Under the pieces are notes generated by a model that saw only the letters and a program-made list of their open reading frames with translations, did no database searches and was not told where the DNA came from. From positions 1-64,000 of the forward strand of contig CACYFF010000001.1 of the NCBI GenBank assembly GCA_902773665.1: DNA of 64,000 bases, given 5' to 3'. The DNA is from an uncultured Eubacteriales bacterium (GTDB lineage Bacteria; Bacillota; Clostridia; Peptostreptococcales; Anaerovoracaceae). Positions within the stretch are counted from its first letter, which is position 1. Each line of letters begins with the position of its first letter. Made by a program: the position numbers and the translations under genes. Positions 24,986 to 33,012 of the stretch are shown piece after piece.

Positions 24986-25104
24986 TTAGCGCTTCCCGCA
25001 TTGCTCCTTTTTCTTGTTGTTACGGCCCGTCTTTCGGAAACATGTATCTCTTTTTGTAGTCTTTAGCCGTTTTGCGATACATTTGCGCCAGACGCGTTTT
25101 TCCG

Positions 25105-25980
25105 TTACTTTAAGATCGAGTATTGCCGGAACTTCGGCGCCGGGATGTGGTCCATGCAGGGCACGTTCACCTGGCATTTGCCGCAGGTATCGGCGAAGTG
25201 CGTCACCTCACCCATATGATTGAGCCACATATTGCAGGGATAGTGCTTCTTGCCCTCCTGCATGTCGATAGCCTGCGCCGGGCAGTTCTTCGCGCACTTG
25301 CCGCACATAACGCAGTAATCGTACAGACCTTCGTAGGGACGTTCATCCGGTTCCAGTTCCAGGTCCGTAATGACGCTGGCAAACCGCCCCGCGATGCCGC
25401 GCTTCGTAATGATGCCCCGCGACCAGCCGAAGCTCCCGTGACCGCACACAAACGCCGCGTGCCGTTCCGACCAATTGGACTGATAACTCAGCTGCGGCGG
25501 CAATTTTGGGTTCGAACCCGGCGCGGAGACGCTCAGAAAGTCCGGGCTGACAACAGGGCAGACTGCCTGAAAGCCTTCCTCCTGCAGCAGCTGCGCAGTC
25601 TTTCTGCCGGCGGACTTTACCAGGGCGCCGCCGGTGTTGTAGCCGCTCAGCCAGGCGGAACCGGGATAGGTCGGGTCTTTCGCGTTGCTTTCCAGCACGT
25701 AGCGGGAAAACGGCGTAAAGATCGAGATGATTCTCTTCGCTGCCGGCAGCCATTCTTTCGGGGTCTTCCAGATCTCCCCCACGGCCTGTTTTTTGCGGAT
25801 CTGCGCCCACAGAGGATCGTCCGCACTGCCGATGCAGATGACGGGTTCATCGTAAATAGGCGATTCGATGTCGGCCGCATCCGCCGCCGTCTCTGCCGTC
25901 ACAGTGTTCTCCGACGCCTCCAGCACGCACCGTTTTATATGCTCTTCCAGAGCTTGTCTTGTTATCGTCTGTCTTTCCAC
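25105..25980 (-). CDS. 4Fe-4S protein related to epoxyqueuosine reductase/reductive dehalogenases
   Basis: A 291-residue iron-sulfur protein. The C-terminal ferredoxin-like domain has YCVMCGKCAKNCPAQAI (first cluster) and, further on, HYPCNMW and DTCGKCQVNVPCM (second cluster). The N-terminal domain contains AKRIISIFTPFSRYV and FGWSRGIITKRGIAGRFASVITD, in line with the QueG/reductive dehalogenase group, though it lacks the full QueG C-terminus and is shorter. The start is GTG at 25980 with AAGGAG six bases before. A cobamide-binding role is possible but not shown. Alone between two unrelated genes. Confidence 0.78.
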   Translation of the reverse strand: MERQTITRQALEEHIKRCVLEASENTVTAETAADAADIESPIYDEPVICIGSADDPLWAQIRKKQAVGEIWKTPKEWLPAAKRIISIFTPFSRYVLESNAKDPTYPGSAWLSGYNTGGALVKSAGRKTAQLLQEEGFQAVCPVVSPDFLSVSAPGSNPKLPPQLSYQSNWSERHAAFVCGHGSFGWSRGIITKRGIAGRFASVITDLELEPDERPYEGLYDYCVMCGKCAKNCPAQAIDMQEGKKHYPCNMWLNHMGEVTHFADTCGKCQVNVPCMDHIPAPKFRQYSILK

Positions 25981-26098
25981 GCTGCGCTCCTTCCATCCAC
26001 CTTTATTCTACTGAAGCGCGCGCAAAAAGGAAAGAGGCGCCTGCCGCAGCAGGCGCCCTTGCGCTTCGATACTGCCCATTCCGGAGCGATCGAAAACG

Positions 26099-26773
26099 TT
26101 AATTCTTATGCCTCTTCTGATAATCCACGCGGATCTCCGCCAGCATGTCCTCTTCATCGAACATGGCGCGCATCTGCGCAGCACCGGCAGCGTTTCTCGC
26201 CCGGCCCACCGCCTTGGACAGCACGTCGAAGTTCTTGCGGGTCCCGGCGCCGTCGTGCTCGTATTTCACAGCGCGGCTGGCCTGGATGCCGAAGCGGCCG
26301 GCTTCCCGCACCGCGTCGATATTCGCCCCCAGGAACAGGAACTCCCAGTTGTACTTTTCCTTCTGCCGCTCAATCATCGTCCGTACCTTTTCGTAGGTGT
26401 ACTGCCGGCTGGCGTTCTCCATGCCGTCCGTCGTGATGATGAAGATCGTCTTCTCCGGCACATCCTCCTCCCGCGCGTATTTGTGCACATTGCCGATGTG
26501 ATGGATCGCACCGCCCACCGCATCCAGCAGCGCCGTGCAGCCCCGCACGTAGTACTGCTTGTCCGTCATGGGTTCCACTTTAGCGATCGGCACGCGGTCG
26601 TACACGACCTCGGATACGTCGTCGAACAGCACCACGCTCACCAGGGCGTCGCCCTCTTCTTTTCTCTGCTTTTCGATCATGCCGGTAAAGCCCCCGATGG
26701 TATCGGATTCCAGCCCGCCCATGGAGCCGCTTCTGTCCAGGATCATCACCAATTCCGTTAAACCTTTTTTCAT
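26099..26773 (-). CDS. von Willebrand factor A domain protein
   Basis: A 224-residue cytoplasmic vWA protein. The MIDAS metal site is MILDRSGSMGG (D13, S15, S17), with SVVLFDD, VRGCTALLDAVGGAI (the MIDAS Thr) and IFIITTDGMENAS (the Asp). The C-terminal RKNFDVLSKAVGRARN helix is common in this branch. The start at 26773 follows GGAGGGCAAAGAG; the earlier ATG has none. No signal peptide. It lies downstream of the macro-domain gene, separated by a hairpin, and likely mediates protein binding in a stress or nucleotide-signalling setting (inference). Confidence 0.88.
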   Translation of the reverse strand: MKKGLTELVMILDRSGSMGGLESDTIGGFTGMIEKQRKEEGDALVSVVLFDDVSEVVYDRVPIAKVEPMTDKQYYVRGCTALLDAVGGAIHHIGNVHKYAREEDVPEKTIFIITTDGMENASRQYTYEKVRTMIERQKEKYNWEFLFLGANIDAVREAGRFGIQASRAVKYEHDGAGTRKNFDVLSKAVGRARNAAGAAQMRAMFDEEDMLAEIRVDYQKRHKN

Positions 26774-26817
26774 CTCTTTGCCCTCCTTTGTCCTTGGTGA
26801 CCCCATCATAACAGACA

Positions 26818-26861
26818 AAGACCCCCGCCGGGTCGCCTGCGAAGCGACATCGGTGGGGGTG
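26818..26861 (-). terminator. hairpin between the macro-domain and vWA genes
   Basis: Read on the minus strand, ACCCCCACCGATGTCGC pairs imperfectly with GCGACCCGGCGGGGGT around a short loop, followed by TCTTTGTCT. Its T run is weak, so some read-through into the vWA gene is plausible. Confidence 0.5.
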
Positions 26862-26893
26862 CACAAGGAGACGGGTACAAGGTGCTGTTGGTG

Positions 26894-28156
26894 CTAGGAA
26901 GCCCCCAGCAGCGGCTGGTCGTACTGGAACAACAGGGCGTTGACCTCGAAGATATCGTAGATTCTCTTCTCGAAACAATACTGAACGATCAGGTCGAACT
27001 TGCTGCTCGGCGAGAAGGCGAAGCCCGCCCGGGCAAGCAGATCCTTGGTCTGCGCCAGGTCCAGTTCCAGGGCGATCGCCAACGCCAGCACTGTGGTCTT
27101 CTTGGGACGATACTCTGCATTGCTGCGGATCTTGGAGAACAGCTTGCGGTCCAGGTTGGCCTTCTTGTAGACTTCCGGGTCCGTAAGATCCTGCTCGTCG
27201 ATCAGGTGCAGCAGCCTTTCCTGGAAGGTGTCACCTAAGTGAGCCATGCGGTCGGGAAGGCTGGGAGAATCGTCCTTCGCCAGCATCAGGGAATAGAGCT
27301 CGTTGAATTCTTCGGAGGCCGTTGGCTGCGCCGTATTTCCTGCCGCCGGAACGGAATGGATGGACAGATCCTCGACCCTATCGTTATACGATACTTCGGA
27401 TGCTTCCGGCAGCGCTGCGTTTGCTTCTTTTTTCCCAAGAGACGAGAGTCTTTGGAAGAGACCCTTCCTTTTCCTGGGTTTGGATTGTTCCGCGGGCCGT
27501 GACCCGGACATTGCCCCGGACTGAGCCATCGGCTGCGCCTGCGGCGGCATTGCGGCCTTGGCAGCCCTCCGCTCGTCGTACATCCCAATACCGAACGGTG
27601 CACCGTATTCCGCCTGGTGCAACTGCTCCGCCGTGCGGTCGTCGATATAGGACTGCACGTCATCCAGCAGGTCTCGGGACAGCGTAAAGGCCTCTTTGTT
27701 GAGGACTGTGAGGGTCACATCCAGGTCGTCATCCTGCAGAAAGTCCTCGATCGTCTCCATGGCCACGGACAGCGCCTTTTCCTTCGGGAAGCCGTAGGTG
27801 CCGGTGGAGATCAGCGGAAAGGCGACGCTCTCGCAGCCCAGCTGTTTGGCCAGCAGCAGAGATTTGCGGTAACAGGATGCGAGGGTCTCGAACTCGCCGG
27901 CTTCGCCGCCCCGCCAGGCCGGGCCCACGGTGTGGATGATGTATTTCGCGGGCAGGGCAAATGCGGGGGTCACCGCGGCCTCGCCCGGATGGATCGCCCC
28001 GATCTTGCGGCGCTCCGCCAACAGTTGCTCCGCCCCCGCCGCTTTATAGATGGCGCTGTCTGTGCCTGCGCCGATGACAGGCTGCGGATTCGCAGTGTTG
28101 ACGATGGCGTCCGCCGCCACCTTGGTGATATCGTTTCGAATGATGGAAAAAGGCAT
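26894..28156 (-). CDS. macro-domain protein with C-terminal helical domain
   Basis: A 420-residue protein. Residues 1-175 are a macro domain, which binds or hydrolyses ADP-ribose: AIVNTANPQPVIGAGTDSAI (first loop), IHTVGPAWRGGE, and AFPLISTGTYGFPKEKAL (second loop). A low-complexity linker (about 195-300) follows. The last 110 residues (SLPDRMAHLGDTFQERLLHLI, then NLDRKLFSKIRSN and KKTTVLALAIALELD) resemble an XRE-like helix-turn-helix found on other macro/vWA proteins. Start at 28156 behind AAAGGAG; the longer frame invades the upstream gene. Ends before the vWA gene, a likely functional partner. Confidence 0.83.
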   Translation of the reverse strand: MPFSIIRNDITKVAADAIVNTANPQPVIGAGTDSAIYKAAGAEQLLAERRKIGAIHPGEAAVTPAFALPAKYIIHTVGPAWRGGEAGEFETLASCYRKSLLLAKQLGCESVAFPLISTGTYGFPKEKALSVAMETIEDFLQDDDLDVTLTVLNKEAFTLSRDLLDDVQSYIDDRTAEQLHQAEYGAPFGIGMYDERRAAKAAMPPQAQPMAQSGAMSGSRPAEQSKPRKRKGLFQRLSSLGKKEANAALPEASEVSYNDRVEDLSIHSVPAAGNTAQPTASEEFNELYSLMLAKDDSPSLPDRMAHLGDTFQERLLHLIDEQDLTDPEVYKKANLDRKLFSKIRSNAEYRPKKTTVLALAIALELDLAQTKDLLARAGFAFSPSSKFDLIVQYCFEKRIYDIFEVNALLFQYDQPLLGAS

Positions 28157-28170
28157 TGCCGCTCCTTTCT

Positions 28171-29304
28171 CTACTCCCCATACTCGCCGTACTCGCAGCC
28201 GACGTGGGTGGCCTCGATCTCGTCGAACAGCACCAGCCGGCCGTCTACCCGGTCGTACAGCCGCACCGTGCCCCAACCGTTGCCGCCGTTCCACAGGCGG
28301 TTGTGCTTCTTGCTGCCGTCCGGCGCCTCGTAATTCACGAGCAGCATGTCCCGCTTGCGGCAGTGGATCTCCGTCTCCACGGCGGCGTGCGTGTTTTCCT
28401 GCAGCACATACCAGACGATCTCGCTGCCCGTGTCCCGGCAGGAAAAGCTGGTCTTCACATTCAGCCACAGGTGCGAAAAGTTAAAATCGTACTCCTTGCC
28501 TTCGTAGTAGAATACGCCCAGCAGCCGTCTGTCCAGGGGCACAAAGTAGATCTTCGGGCGGCCGCCGCCGATGTCGAAGGCACTGTTTGGGAGTATCTCG
28601 CTGGTCTTCTTGCTGCGCAGGCAGCTGGACGCCAGCCACACCCAGGGGCTCGTAAAATCCCGGCCCCAGTTTTTATCCGCGTAGCCGTAGCATTGCTCCG
28701 GGGTCACGCGGTAGCGCCGCCCGTTCCAGGTGACCGTGCCGCTGTAAGCGGTCTTCATGCCCTCCGCGTGCCAGTACATGGCGAAGGCCTCCGCATCGCG
28801 CAGGGGTTTGCTGGCGCCGTAGCCCACGTTGAAAGCGATCTGCTTGTCGACCGCCAGATCCCAGCTCATGTCGCCGCTGCCGCACATCCATTCGGGGTGC
28901 GCTGCCGCCTCTTCCGGCGTGACCCGCACAGCCCCCTTCAAAACGGTCTCGCTCGCCAGGCAGTCCGCTGCCTCCACCCGGTACGGCGCGTCCATGTGGA
29001 CCGACACGTCCTTCCAGGCAAAGAAACGGTGCAGCTGGCAGGCATCTTCGCCCCAGGCGCCGGCCTTTACCATCAGGTAGGACGGCTTCTTCCCGGCCGC
29101 CTTGTTCTCCGGCAGCTGACCCAGTACAGGCACGTCCTCTGCCAGCGCGGGGTTGCACAGGAAGAATTCCACGAAGAACGCCTTATCTTCGCCGGTCTCC
29201 TCGTCCTGCGCGGTAAAGCTGTGCCACCACCAGTCGTAGCCCAAGTGAGAAAGAGGGCCGCGTAGCATGCACGCGTCCCTGGTAATATCATGATGATTCA
29301 ACAT
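28171..29304 (-). CDS. tocopherol cyclase-like (lipocalin-type) protein
   Basis: A 377-residue protein resembling tocopherol cyclases, which in plants close the chromanol ring. Shared features include GYDWWWHSFTAQ near the N-terminus, GSGDMSWDLAV, and YADKNWGRDFTSPWVWLASS (about residues 208-227), then FYYEGKEYDFNF. Bacterial anaerobes make no tocopherol, so the substrate is another lipid or terpenoid, or the protein merely binds one (inference). No signal peptide is visible. TGAGG precedes the ATG. Only 14 bases separate it from the macro-domain gene, suggesting one transcript. Confidence 0.72.
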   Translation of the reverse strand: MLNHHDITRDACMLRGPLSHLGYDWWWHSFTAQDEETGEDKAFFVEFFLCNPALAEDVPVLGQLPENKAAGKKPSYLMVKAGAWGEDACQLHRFFAWKDVSVHMDAPYRVEAADCLASETVLKGAVRVTPEEAAAHPEWMCGSGDMSWDLAVDKQIAFNVGYGASKPLRDAEAFAMYWHAEGMKTAYSGTVTWNGRRYRVTPEQCYGYADKNWGRDFTSPWVWLASSCLRSKKTSEILPNSAFDIGGGRPKIYFVPLDRRLLGVFYYEGKEYDFNFSHLWLNVKTSFSCRDTGSEIVWYVLQENTHAAVETEIHCRKRDMLLVNYEAPDGSKKHNRLWNGGNGWGTVRLYDRVDGRLVLFDEIEATHVGCEYGEYGE

Positions 29305-29324
29305 ATTCCAACCTCAGTTTGTTT

Positions 29325-29389
29325 TGATCTAAAGAGAACCGTCCCCATCAGTTCAAAATGATCTAAAGAGAACCGTCCCCGTCAGTTCA
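29325..29389. repeat. dispersed repeat B, two tandem direct copies
   Basis: Two 31-base direct repeats, 29325-29355 and 29359-29389, differing at one position, each with TGATCTAAAGAGAACC and the GTCCCC core. The second runs into the nrdG reading frame and provides its last codon and stop. Confidence 0.9.
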
Positions 29390-30134
29390 TGCCGCGGATC
29401 TGCACGTCGGCAGCGTAGGGCCGCACGAGGTCCGCATAGGCGCGCATCTGCGCATCGGAGGGCGCGGACAGGCCAGCAAAGGGAACGGTATCGCGGTCCG
29501 TAAAGACCTGCAGGAAATAGCGCTTGGCGCCTTGGATCCAGGGGCCGATGGCCGCAAAGGAAGCCGCATCGTGCAGTTGCGCCACGGTCGTGGTGCGGAA
29601 TTCGTAGTCGATGGCCGGCACGCCATCCAGTTTGCCGGCGCCAGCTGCGATCAGAAAGTTCTTGGATTCCTCGACCTTGGCCAGCAGGCTGCCGGGCTTA
29701 GCGGCGCCGTCCGCCCAGCCCATCTCCGCCAGCCCACAGGTCTGGGCATACTTCTCCGGGCTGTTCTTGATATCCATTGCCACGTAATCCACCAGCCCGG
29801 TCGACACTACCGCCTTCAACAGCGACGGGAACGCGCCGTTCGTATCGAGTTTGATCGGAAATCCCAGCTCCTTGATCTTCGCCAACAGCTGGGGCAGCTC
29901 CCGGCGCATCAGGGGTTCCCCGCCGGTGAAGGCCACGCCCTCCAGGATGCCCCGGCGCCCCGCCAGAAATTTCAGCAGCGCTTCGTCGTCCATCACGCCC
30001 GGGGTGTCCAGGTCCAGCAGTTCGCTGTTGTGACAGAACGGGCAGCGGAAATTGCAGCCCGACAGAAACACCGTGCACGCGACCTTCCCCGGAAAGTCCA
30101 GCAGCGTCATCTTTTGAAGTCCTTGTATCTGCAT
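29382..30134 (-). CDS. nrdG: anaerobic ribonucleotide reductase activating protein
   Basis: A 250-residue radical SAM activase that makes the glycyl radical on NrdD. FLSGCNFRCPFCHN holds the C-x3-C-x2-C cluster (about residues 26-33); GVAFTGGEPLMRREL is the GGEP SAM motif; IKLDTNGAFPS and DYVAMDIKNSPEKY follow. Start at 30134 with AAAGGA before it; the longer frame belongs to the DUF4037 gene. It is the last gene of the operon led by nrdD. Its stop codon is provided by a dispersed repeat. PflA-type activases share the fold, but no pyruvate formate-lyase gene is here. Confidence 0.92.
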   Translation of the reverse strand: MQIQGLQKMTLLDFPGKVACTVFLSGCNFRCPFCHNSELLDLDTPGVMDDEALLKFLAGRRGILEGVAFTGGEPLMRRELPQLLAKIKELGFPIKLDTNGAFPSLLKAVVSTGLVDYVAMDIKNSPEKYAQTCGLAEMGWADGAAKPGSLLAKVEESKNFLIAAGAGKLDGVPAIDYEFRTTTVAQLHDAASFAAIGPWIQGAKRYFLQVFTDRDTVPFAGLSAPSDAQMRAYADLVRPYAADVQIRGMN

Positions 30135-30160
30135 AACTATCCTTTTCTCCTGCAGCGCGG

Positions 30161-31135
30161 TTAAACGCCGCTCAGAATGTGCAAATTGCGCAATGCGCCG
30201 TCCGCCACGCCGTCGTTGACGGAATAGGCGTGCTTTTCCAGGTCTCCGCAGTTGGCCTGGGTCAGCTGTGCGTCCATCAGCTGGTCGATGACTCTGGCAG
30301 CGATGTCCTCGATGACGAAATATTTCGACTCCGCCGTCTCGGCGTCGTTGCCCGCCGTGATGAGCCCTTCCAGATCGTCCGCCAGCTCCGCGCCGAAGTC
30401 TCCCAGACCGCGCAGGCTGCGGAAGGCCCACTTGTAATAGGGCATGTAACGCTTCTCCAGCAGATGCGCCGCGTGGATCGCGTTCTCGGCAAAGTTGAGG
30501 CAGGCCAGCTGGGCCGCGCCGGTCTCGCCGTGACGGATGCAGCGCAGATAGTTGTACTGTCCCGCCTGTGCCATCAAAAGCAGGCAACCCGCAAGCTTCT
30601 TGCGGTGCACATCTTCCGGCAGGTAGGAAAGTCTCTCCCGGATGGGCGCAAACACGCCGCCCGCATCCTGCCAGATCGCCCCGTTGGTCGCTTCCAGCAG
30701 ACTCTCCTCGGGAATGCGCAGCCACTGCTCGGGGGTCAAAACCCCGTCGGGCGTGCCCGTCGTCTGCAGCAGGAATTCCCGCAGGTCCACCAGGCCCCGG
30801 CGGTTTCCGCCCACAGGCGCCATCTTGGCCCGCTCGAAACCTTGGAACTCCTTGGGCAGCTTGGCGTAAGCCCGCTCCAGGGCGAAGGCCTCCTTGCGGG
30901 TGAGAGCATTGCTTGCGAACCCACCGCCAACCGGAGCCTCATCCTCCACAAATGCAAAAATGCAGAACCCCGGCTCAAAGTCGTGGTCCTGCGAAACTTC
31001 GTCGTCGTAACCCAGGCACTCCGATCCACTGCCCGCGATCCCCAGCGCCACTTTGTTCTGCAGCTCCGGGAACTGGGCCAGCAGCTCCGCGCCATAGGCG
31101 TCATAATAGCTTTTCGCTAACTGTATTCCGTTCAT
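30161..31135 (-). CDS. DUF4037 nucleotidyltransferase-like protein
   Basis: A 324-residue protein of the DUF4037 family. ALGIAGSGSECLGYDDEVSQDHDFEPGF (about residues 31-58) looks like a polymerase-beta-type nucleotidyltransferase core with G-S and D-x-D acidic residues. Activity is unknown. Its ATG overlaps the stop of the TPR gene (ATGA), and nrdG follows 26 bases on. The TPR/DUF4037 pair inside a ribonucleotide reductase operon suggests a regulatory link to nucleotide supply, which is inference only. Confidence 0.8.
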   Translation of the reverse strand: MNGIQLAKSYYDAYGAELLAQFPELQNKVALGIAGSGSECLGYDDEVSQDHDFEPGFCIFAFVEDEAPVGGGFASNALTRKEAFALERAYAKLPKEFQGFERAKMAPVGGNRRGLVDLREFLLQTTGTPDGVLTPEQWLRIPEESLLEATNGAIWQDAGGVFAPIRERLSYLPEDVHRKKLAGCLLLMAQAGQYNYLRCIRHGETGAAQLACLNFAENAIHAAHLLEKRYMPYYKWAFRSLRGLGDFGAELADDLEGLITAGNDAETAESKYFVIEDIAARVIDQLMDAQLTQANCGDLEKHAYSVNDGVADGALRNLHILSGV

Positions 31136-32004
31136 GAAAGTTCCTTCGTGATCTCCTCCGCCCGCTCGGAAAACTTCTTCGCGGCCAGGAAGTAGCCGTA
31201 ATAGGAAAACGTCGGCGCACAGGACTCCAGCACGAAAGCGTAGTAACCCGGCGCGATATAGTCTGCGAGTTCAGCGTGCGCTCTCGGGTCACAGCTGTCC
31301 AGCAGCCACTCGGCCTTGTCCAGCAGCTCCTCGATCGTCCCTTCCGCCGCCTCCAGCCCCAGCTCGCTTTCCGCGGCGTTGGCCATGTTCAGCAGCGTGA
31401 TGGCCCGCTCCGGAGCGCCGCCCGGCACCTGTTCCATCACGTCCAGCGCTTTCTCGTAGCACTGGCGCGCCGATTCGAAGCGACCCTCGCTCACCAGCGT
31501 AAGCGCCATGTTGTTGTAGAGCCCGCCCAGCCGCGCATCCGCGCCGTCCAGGTCCTTTTCGTAGATGACCCGGGCTTTTTCGAACCACTCCATGGCCTGG
31601 CCGTAGCGGCCGAAGGCCTGAGCCGCCGTGCCGCAGTTGACCCAGCAGGTGGCTCCGGAAATGCCATCCTCGTAGTCCAGTTCCTTCATCAGGCGAAGGG
31701 CTTCTGCCACGCAGGCGAAGCACTTCTCCTCTTCGCCCCGCTTGCGGTAAAAGCCGATCTGCTCGCCCCGCACGGCAAATTCGCCGCGCTTGTCATTCCC
31801 CAGCCGGGCCTCACCCAGCCAGAACTCCAGATGGCGCTCCGCCCCGGCATAGTCCTTGCGGGCCTGGTACTCATCCAGCTTCTCCATCACCCGGCGCATG
31901 TCGATCGTCTTGCGGTGGCATTCCTCGCCGGGCCGTTCCATGTTCAAAAGGCAGCGGGGTTCTTCGTAGTCTTCCTGTGTCAGCGGTCCGTCAAAACGGT
32001 TCAT
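31132..32004 (-). CDS. tetratricopeptide repeat protein
   Basis: A 290-residue helical protein of TPR-type repeats. Examples: NCGTAAQAFGRYGQAMEWFEKARVIYE and NNMALTLVSEGRFESARQCYEKALDVME (each given by location, about residues 125-200). The N-terminal 40 residues contain RKTIDMRRVMEKLDEYQARKDY. It has no signal peptide and is presumably a cytoplasmic scaffold. It is coupled by ATGA overlap with the DUF4037 gene, probably its partner. Confidence 0.85.
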   Translation of the reverse strand: MNRFDGPLTQEDYEEPRCLLNMERPGEECHRKTIDMRRVMEKLDEYQARKDYAGAERHLEFWLGEARLGNDKRGEFAVRGEQIGFYRKRGEEEKCFACVAEALRLMKELDYEDGISGATCWVNCGTAAQAFGRYGQAMEWFEKARVIYEKDLDGADARLGGLYNNMALTLVSEGRFESARQCYEKALDVMEQVPGGAPERAITLLNMANAAESELGLEAAEGTIEELLDKAEWLLDSCDPRAHAELADYIAPGYYAFVLESCAPTFSYYGYFLAAKKFSERAEEITKELS

Positions 32005-32022
32005 ATCGTGACCCCTCCAGCC

Positions 32023-32955
32023 CTACTTCGCCAGCAGATCCACGTAGCGGCAGGCAGCCAGAGCCGCCACCGCGCCGTCTCCGCAGGCCGTCGCGACCTG
32101 GCGGATGAACTTGGAGCGGCAGTCGCCCGCTACGAAGAGTCCGGGCGTCTTCGTAACGCAGTCCTCTTTCGAATCGAAATAGCCGAACTGGTTGAGATCC
32201 GCAAATCCCTTGAAGTCGTCGTTCTCCGGGATGAGTCCGATGGCTTCGAAAAAGCCGTCGCAGGCGTAATCCGCTTCGATGCCGGTGGCGTTGTCGATGG
32301 CGCTCACGGCGCAGATCTTGCCGTTCTCGGTCTTGATGCCGGTGATCTTCATGTCCACGTGCTTTTCCACGTTGTCGTGGGCGAACAGCACGTCCTGCAG
32401 CCGGGATTCACCGGTAAAGTACGGCAGATCCTGCAGCATGATGACCTTTTCGCACTTGCCCGCCAGCAGGATCGCCTCCTGCAGCGCGGAGTTGCCGCCG
32501 CCTGCCATGCAGACGGTCTTGCCTTTATAGAAGTCGCCGTCGCAGACCGCGCAGAACGAGATGCCCTCGCCCACCAGGTCCTCTTCGCCTTCCAGTCCCA
32601 GCATGCGGTGCTTGACCCCCAGAGCCAGGATGACGGACCGCCCCTCGAAATCCCCGCCGTACTCGGTGTGGACTTTCCAGGCGGGAGCGCCGTCCGCTTC
32701 GAAGGGTTCGATGCCGGTCACCTTTTCCAGCTCCAGCTCCGCGCCCTGGGCCAGGACCTGTTCCATGAATTTATCCGCAAATTCGTTGCCGGACAGGCTG
32801 GCGAAGCCGGGGATGTTTTCCACCTTCGGGGATGAGGTGATCTGTCCGCCGATGGTGCCTTTTTCGATGACAAGGGCCGATTTGCCGTTGCGCTGCGCGT
32901 AAAGGGCCGCGGTAAGTCCCGCGGGCCCTGCGCCGACGATAATCACATCGTACAT
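32023..32955 (-). CDS. trxB: thioredoxin reductase-like flavoprotein
   Basis: A 310-residue FAD/NAD(P)H disulfide reductase of thioredoxin-reductase size. IIVGAGPAGLTAALYAQRN (FAD loop, residues 5-23), a redox pair in ISFCAVCDGDF (C-x2-C, about 133-136), MAGGGNSALQEAILLA (NADPH loop) and FVAGDCRSKFIRQVATACGDG (FAD). It lies 57 bases downstream of nrdD, whose C-terminus is a redoxin domain. It therefore probably delivers electrons directly to NrdD (inference). AGAAACAG is a weak ribosome site before the ATG. Confidence 0.93.
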   Translation of the reverse strand: MYDVIIVGAGPAGLTAALYAQRNGKSALVIEKGTIGGQITSSPKVENIPGFASLSGNEFADKFMEQVLAQGAELELEKVTGIEPFEADGAPAWKVHTEYGGDFEGRSVILALGVKHRMLGLEGEEDLVGEGISFCAVCDGDFYKGKTVCMAGGGNSALQEAILLAGKCEKVIMLQDLPYFTGESRLQDVLFAHDNVEKHVDMKITGIKTENGKICAVSAIDNATGIEADYACDGFFEAIGLIPENDDFKGFADLNQFGYFDSKEDCVTKTPGLFVAGDCRSKFIRQVATACGDGAVAALAACRYVDLLAK

Positions 32956-33012
32956 ATTCTCTGTTTCTCCCGATCGTCTAACTGCGATCGACTCGTTATC
33001 TATGCGTTTTCG

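Larger units (their letters stand above)
24722..25104. other. intergenic stretch with hairpins and an orphan palindrome, no gene
   Basis: No credible gene is seen in these 383 bases. They contain a 19-base-pair hairpin (24859-24906), a diverged second copy of its right arm (TTTTGCGATACATTT at 25070-25084, with ATGTATC upstream), and a perfect 17-base palindrome at 24969-24985. AAGGAGAAATAT at 24959-24970 looks like a ribosome site but no start codon follows. The stretch may be the remains of a lost gene. Confidence 0.6.

Noticed and set aside
24986-25177. 63-residue minus-strand frame next to the orphan palindrome
   Set aside because: It overlaps the 3' end of the Fe-S reductase gene in another frame and has no homology I recognise.
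28156-29265. 369-residue plus-strand frame opposite the tocopherol-cyclase-like gene
   Set aside because: Antisense of a supported gene, no start signal.
29325-29389. Tandem 31-base repeats considered as a CRISPR or attachment site
   Set aside because: Only two units with a 3-base gap and no spacers; they match the dispersed palindrome family instead.
31276-32835. 519-residue plus-strand frame across the TPR and trxB genes
   Set aside because: It is the reverse complement of two well-supported genes and has a biased composition without motifs.
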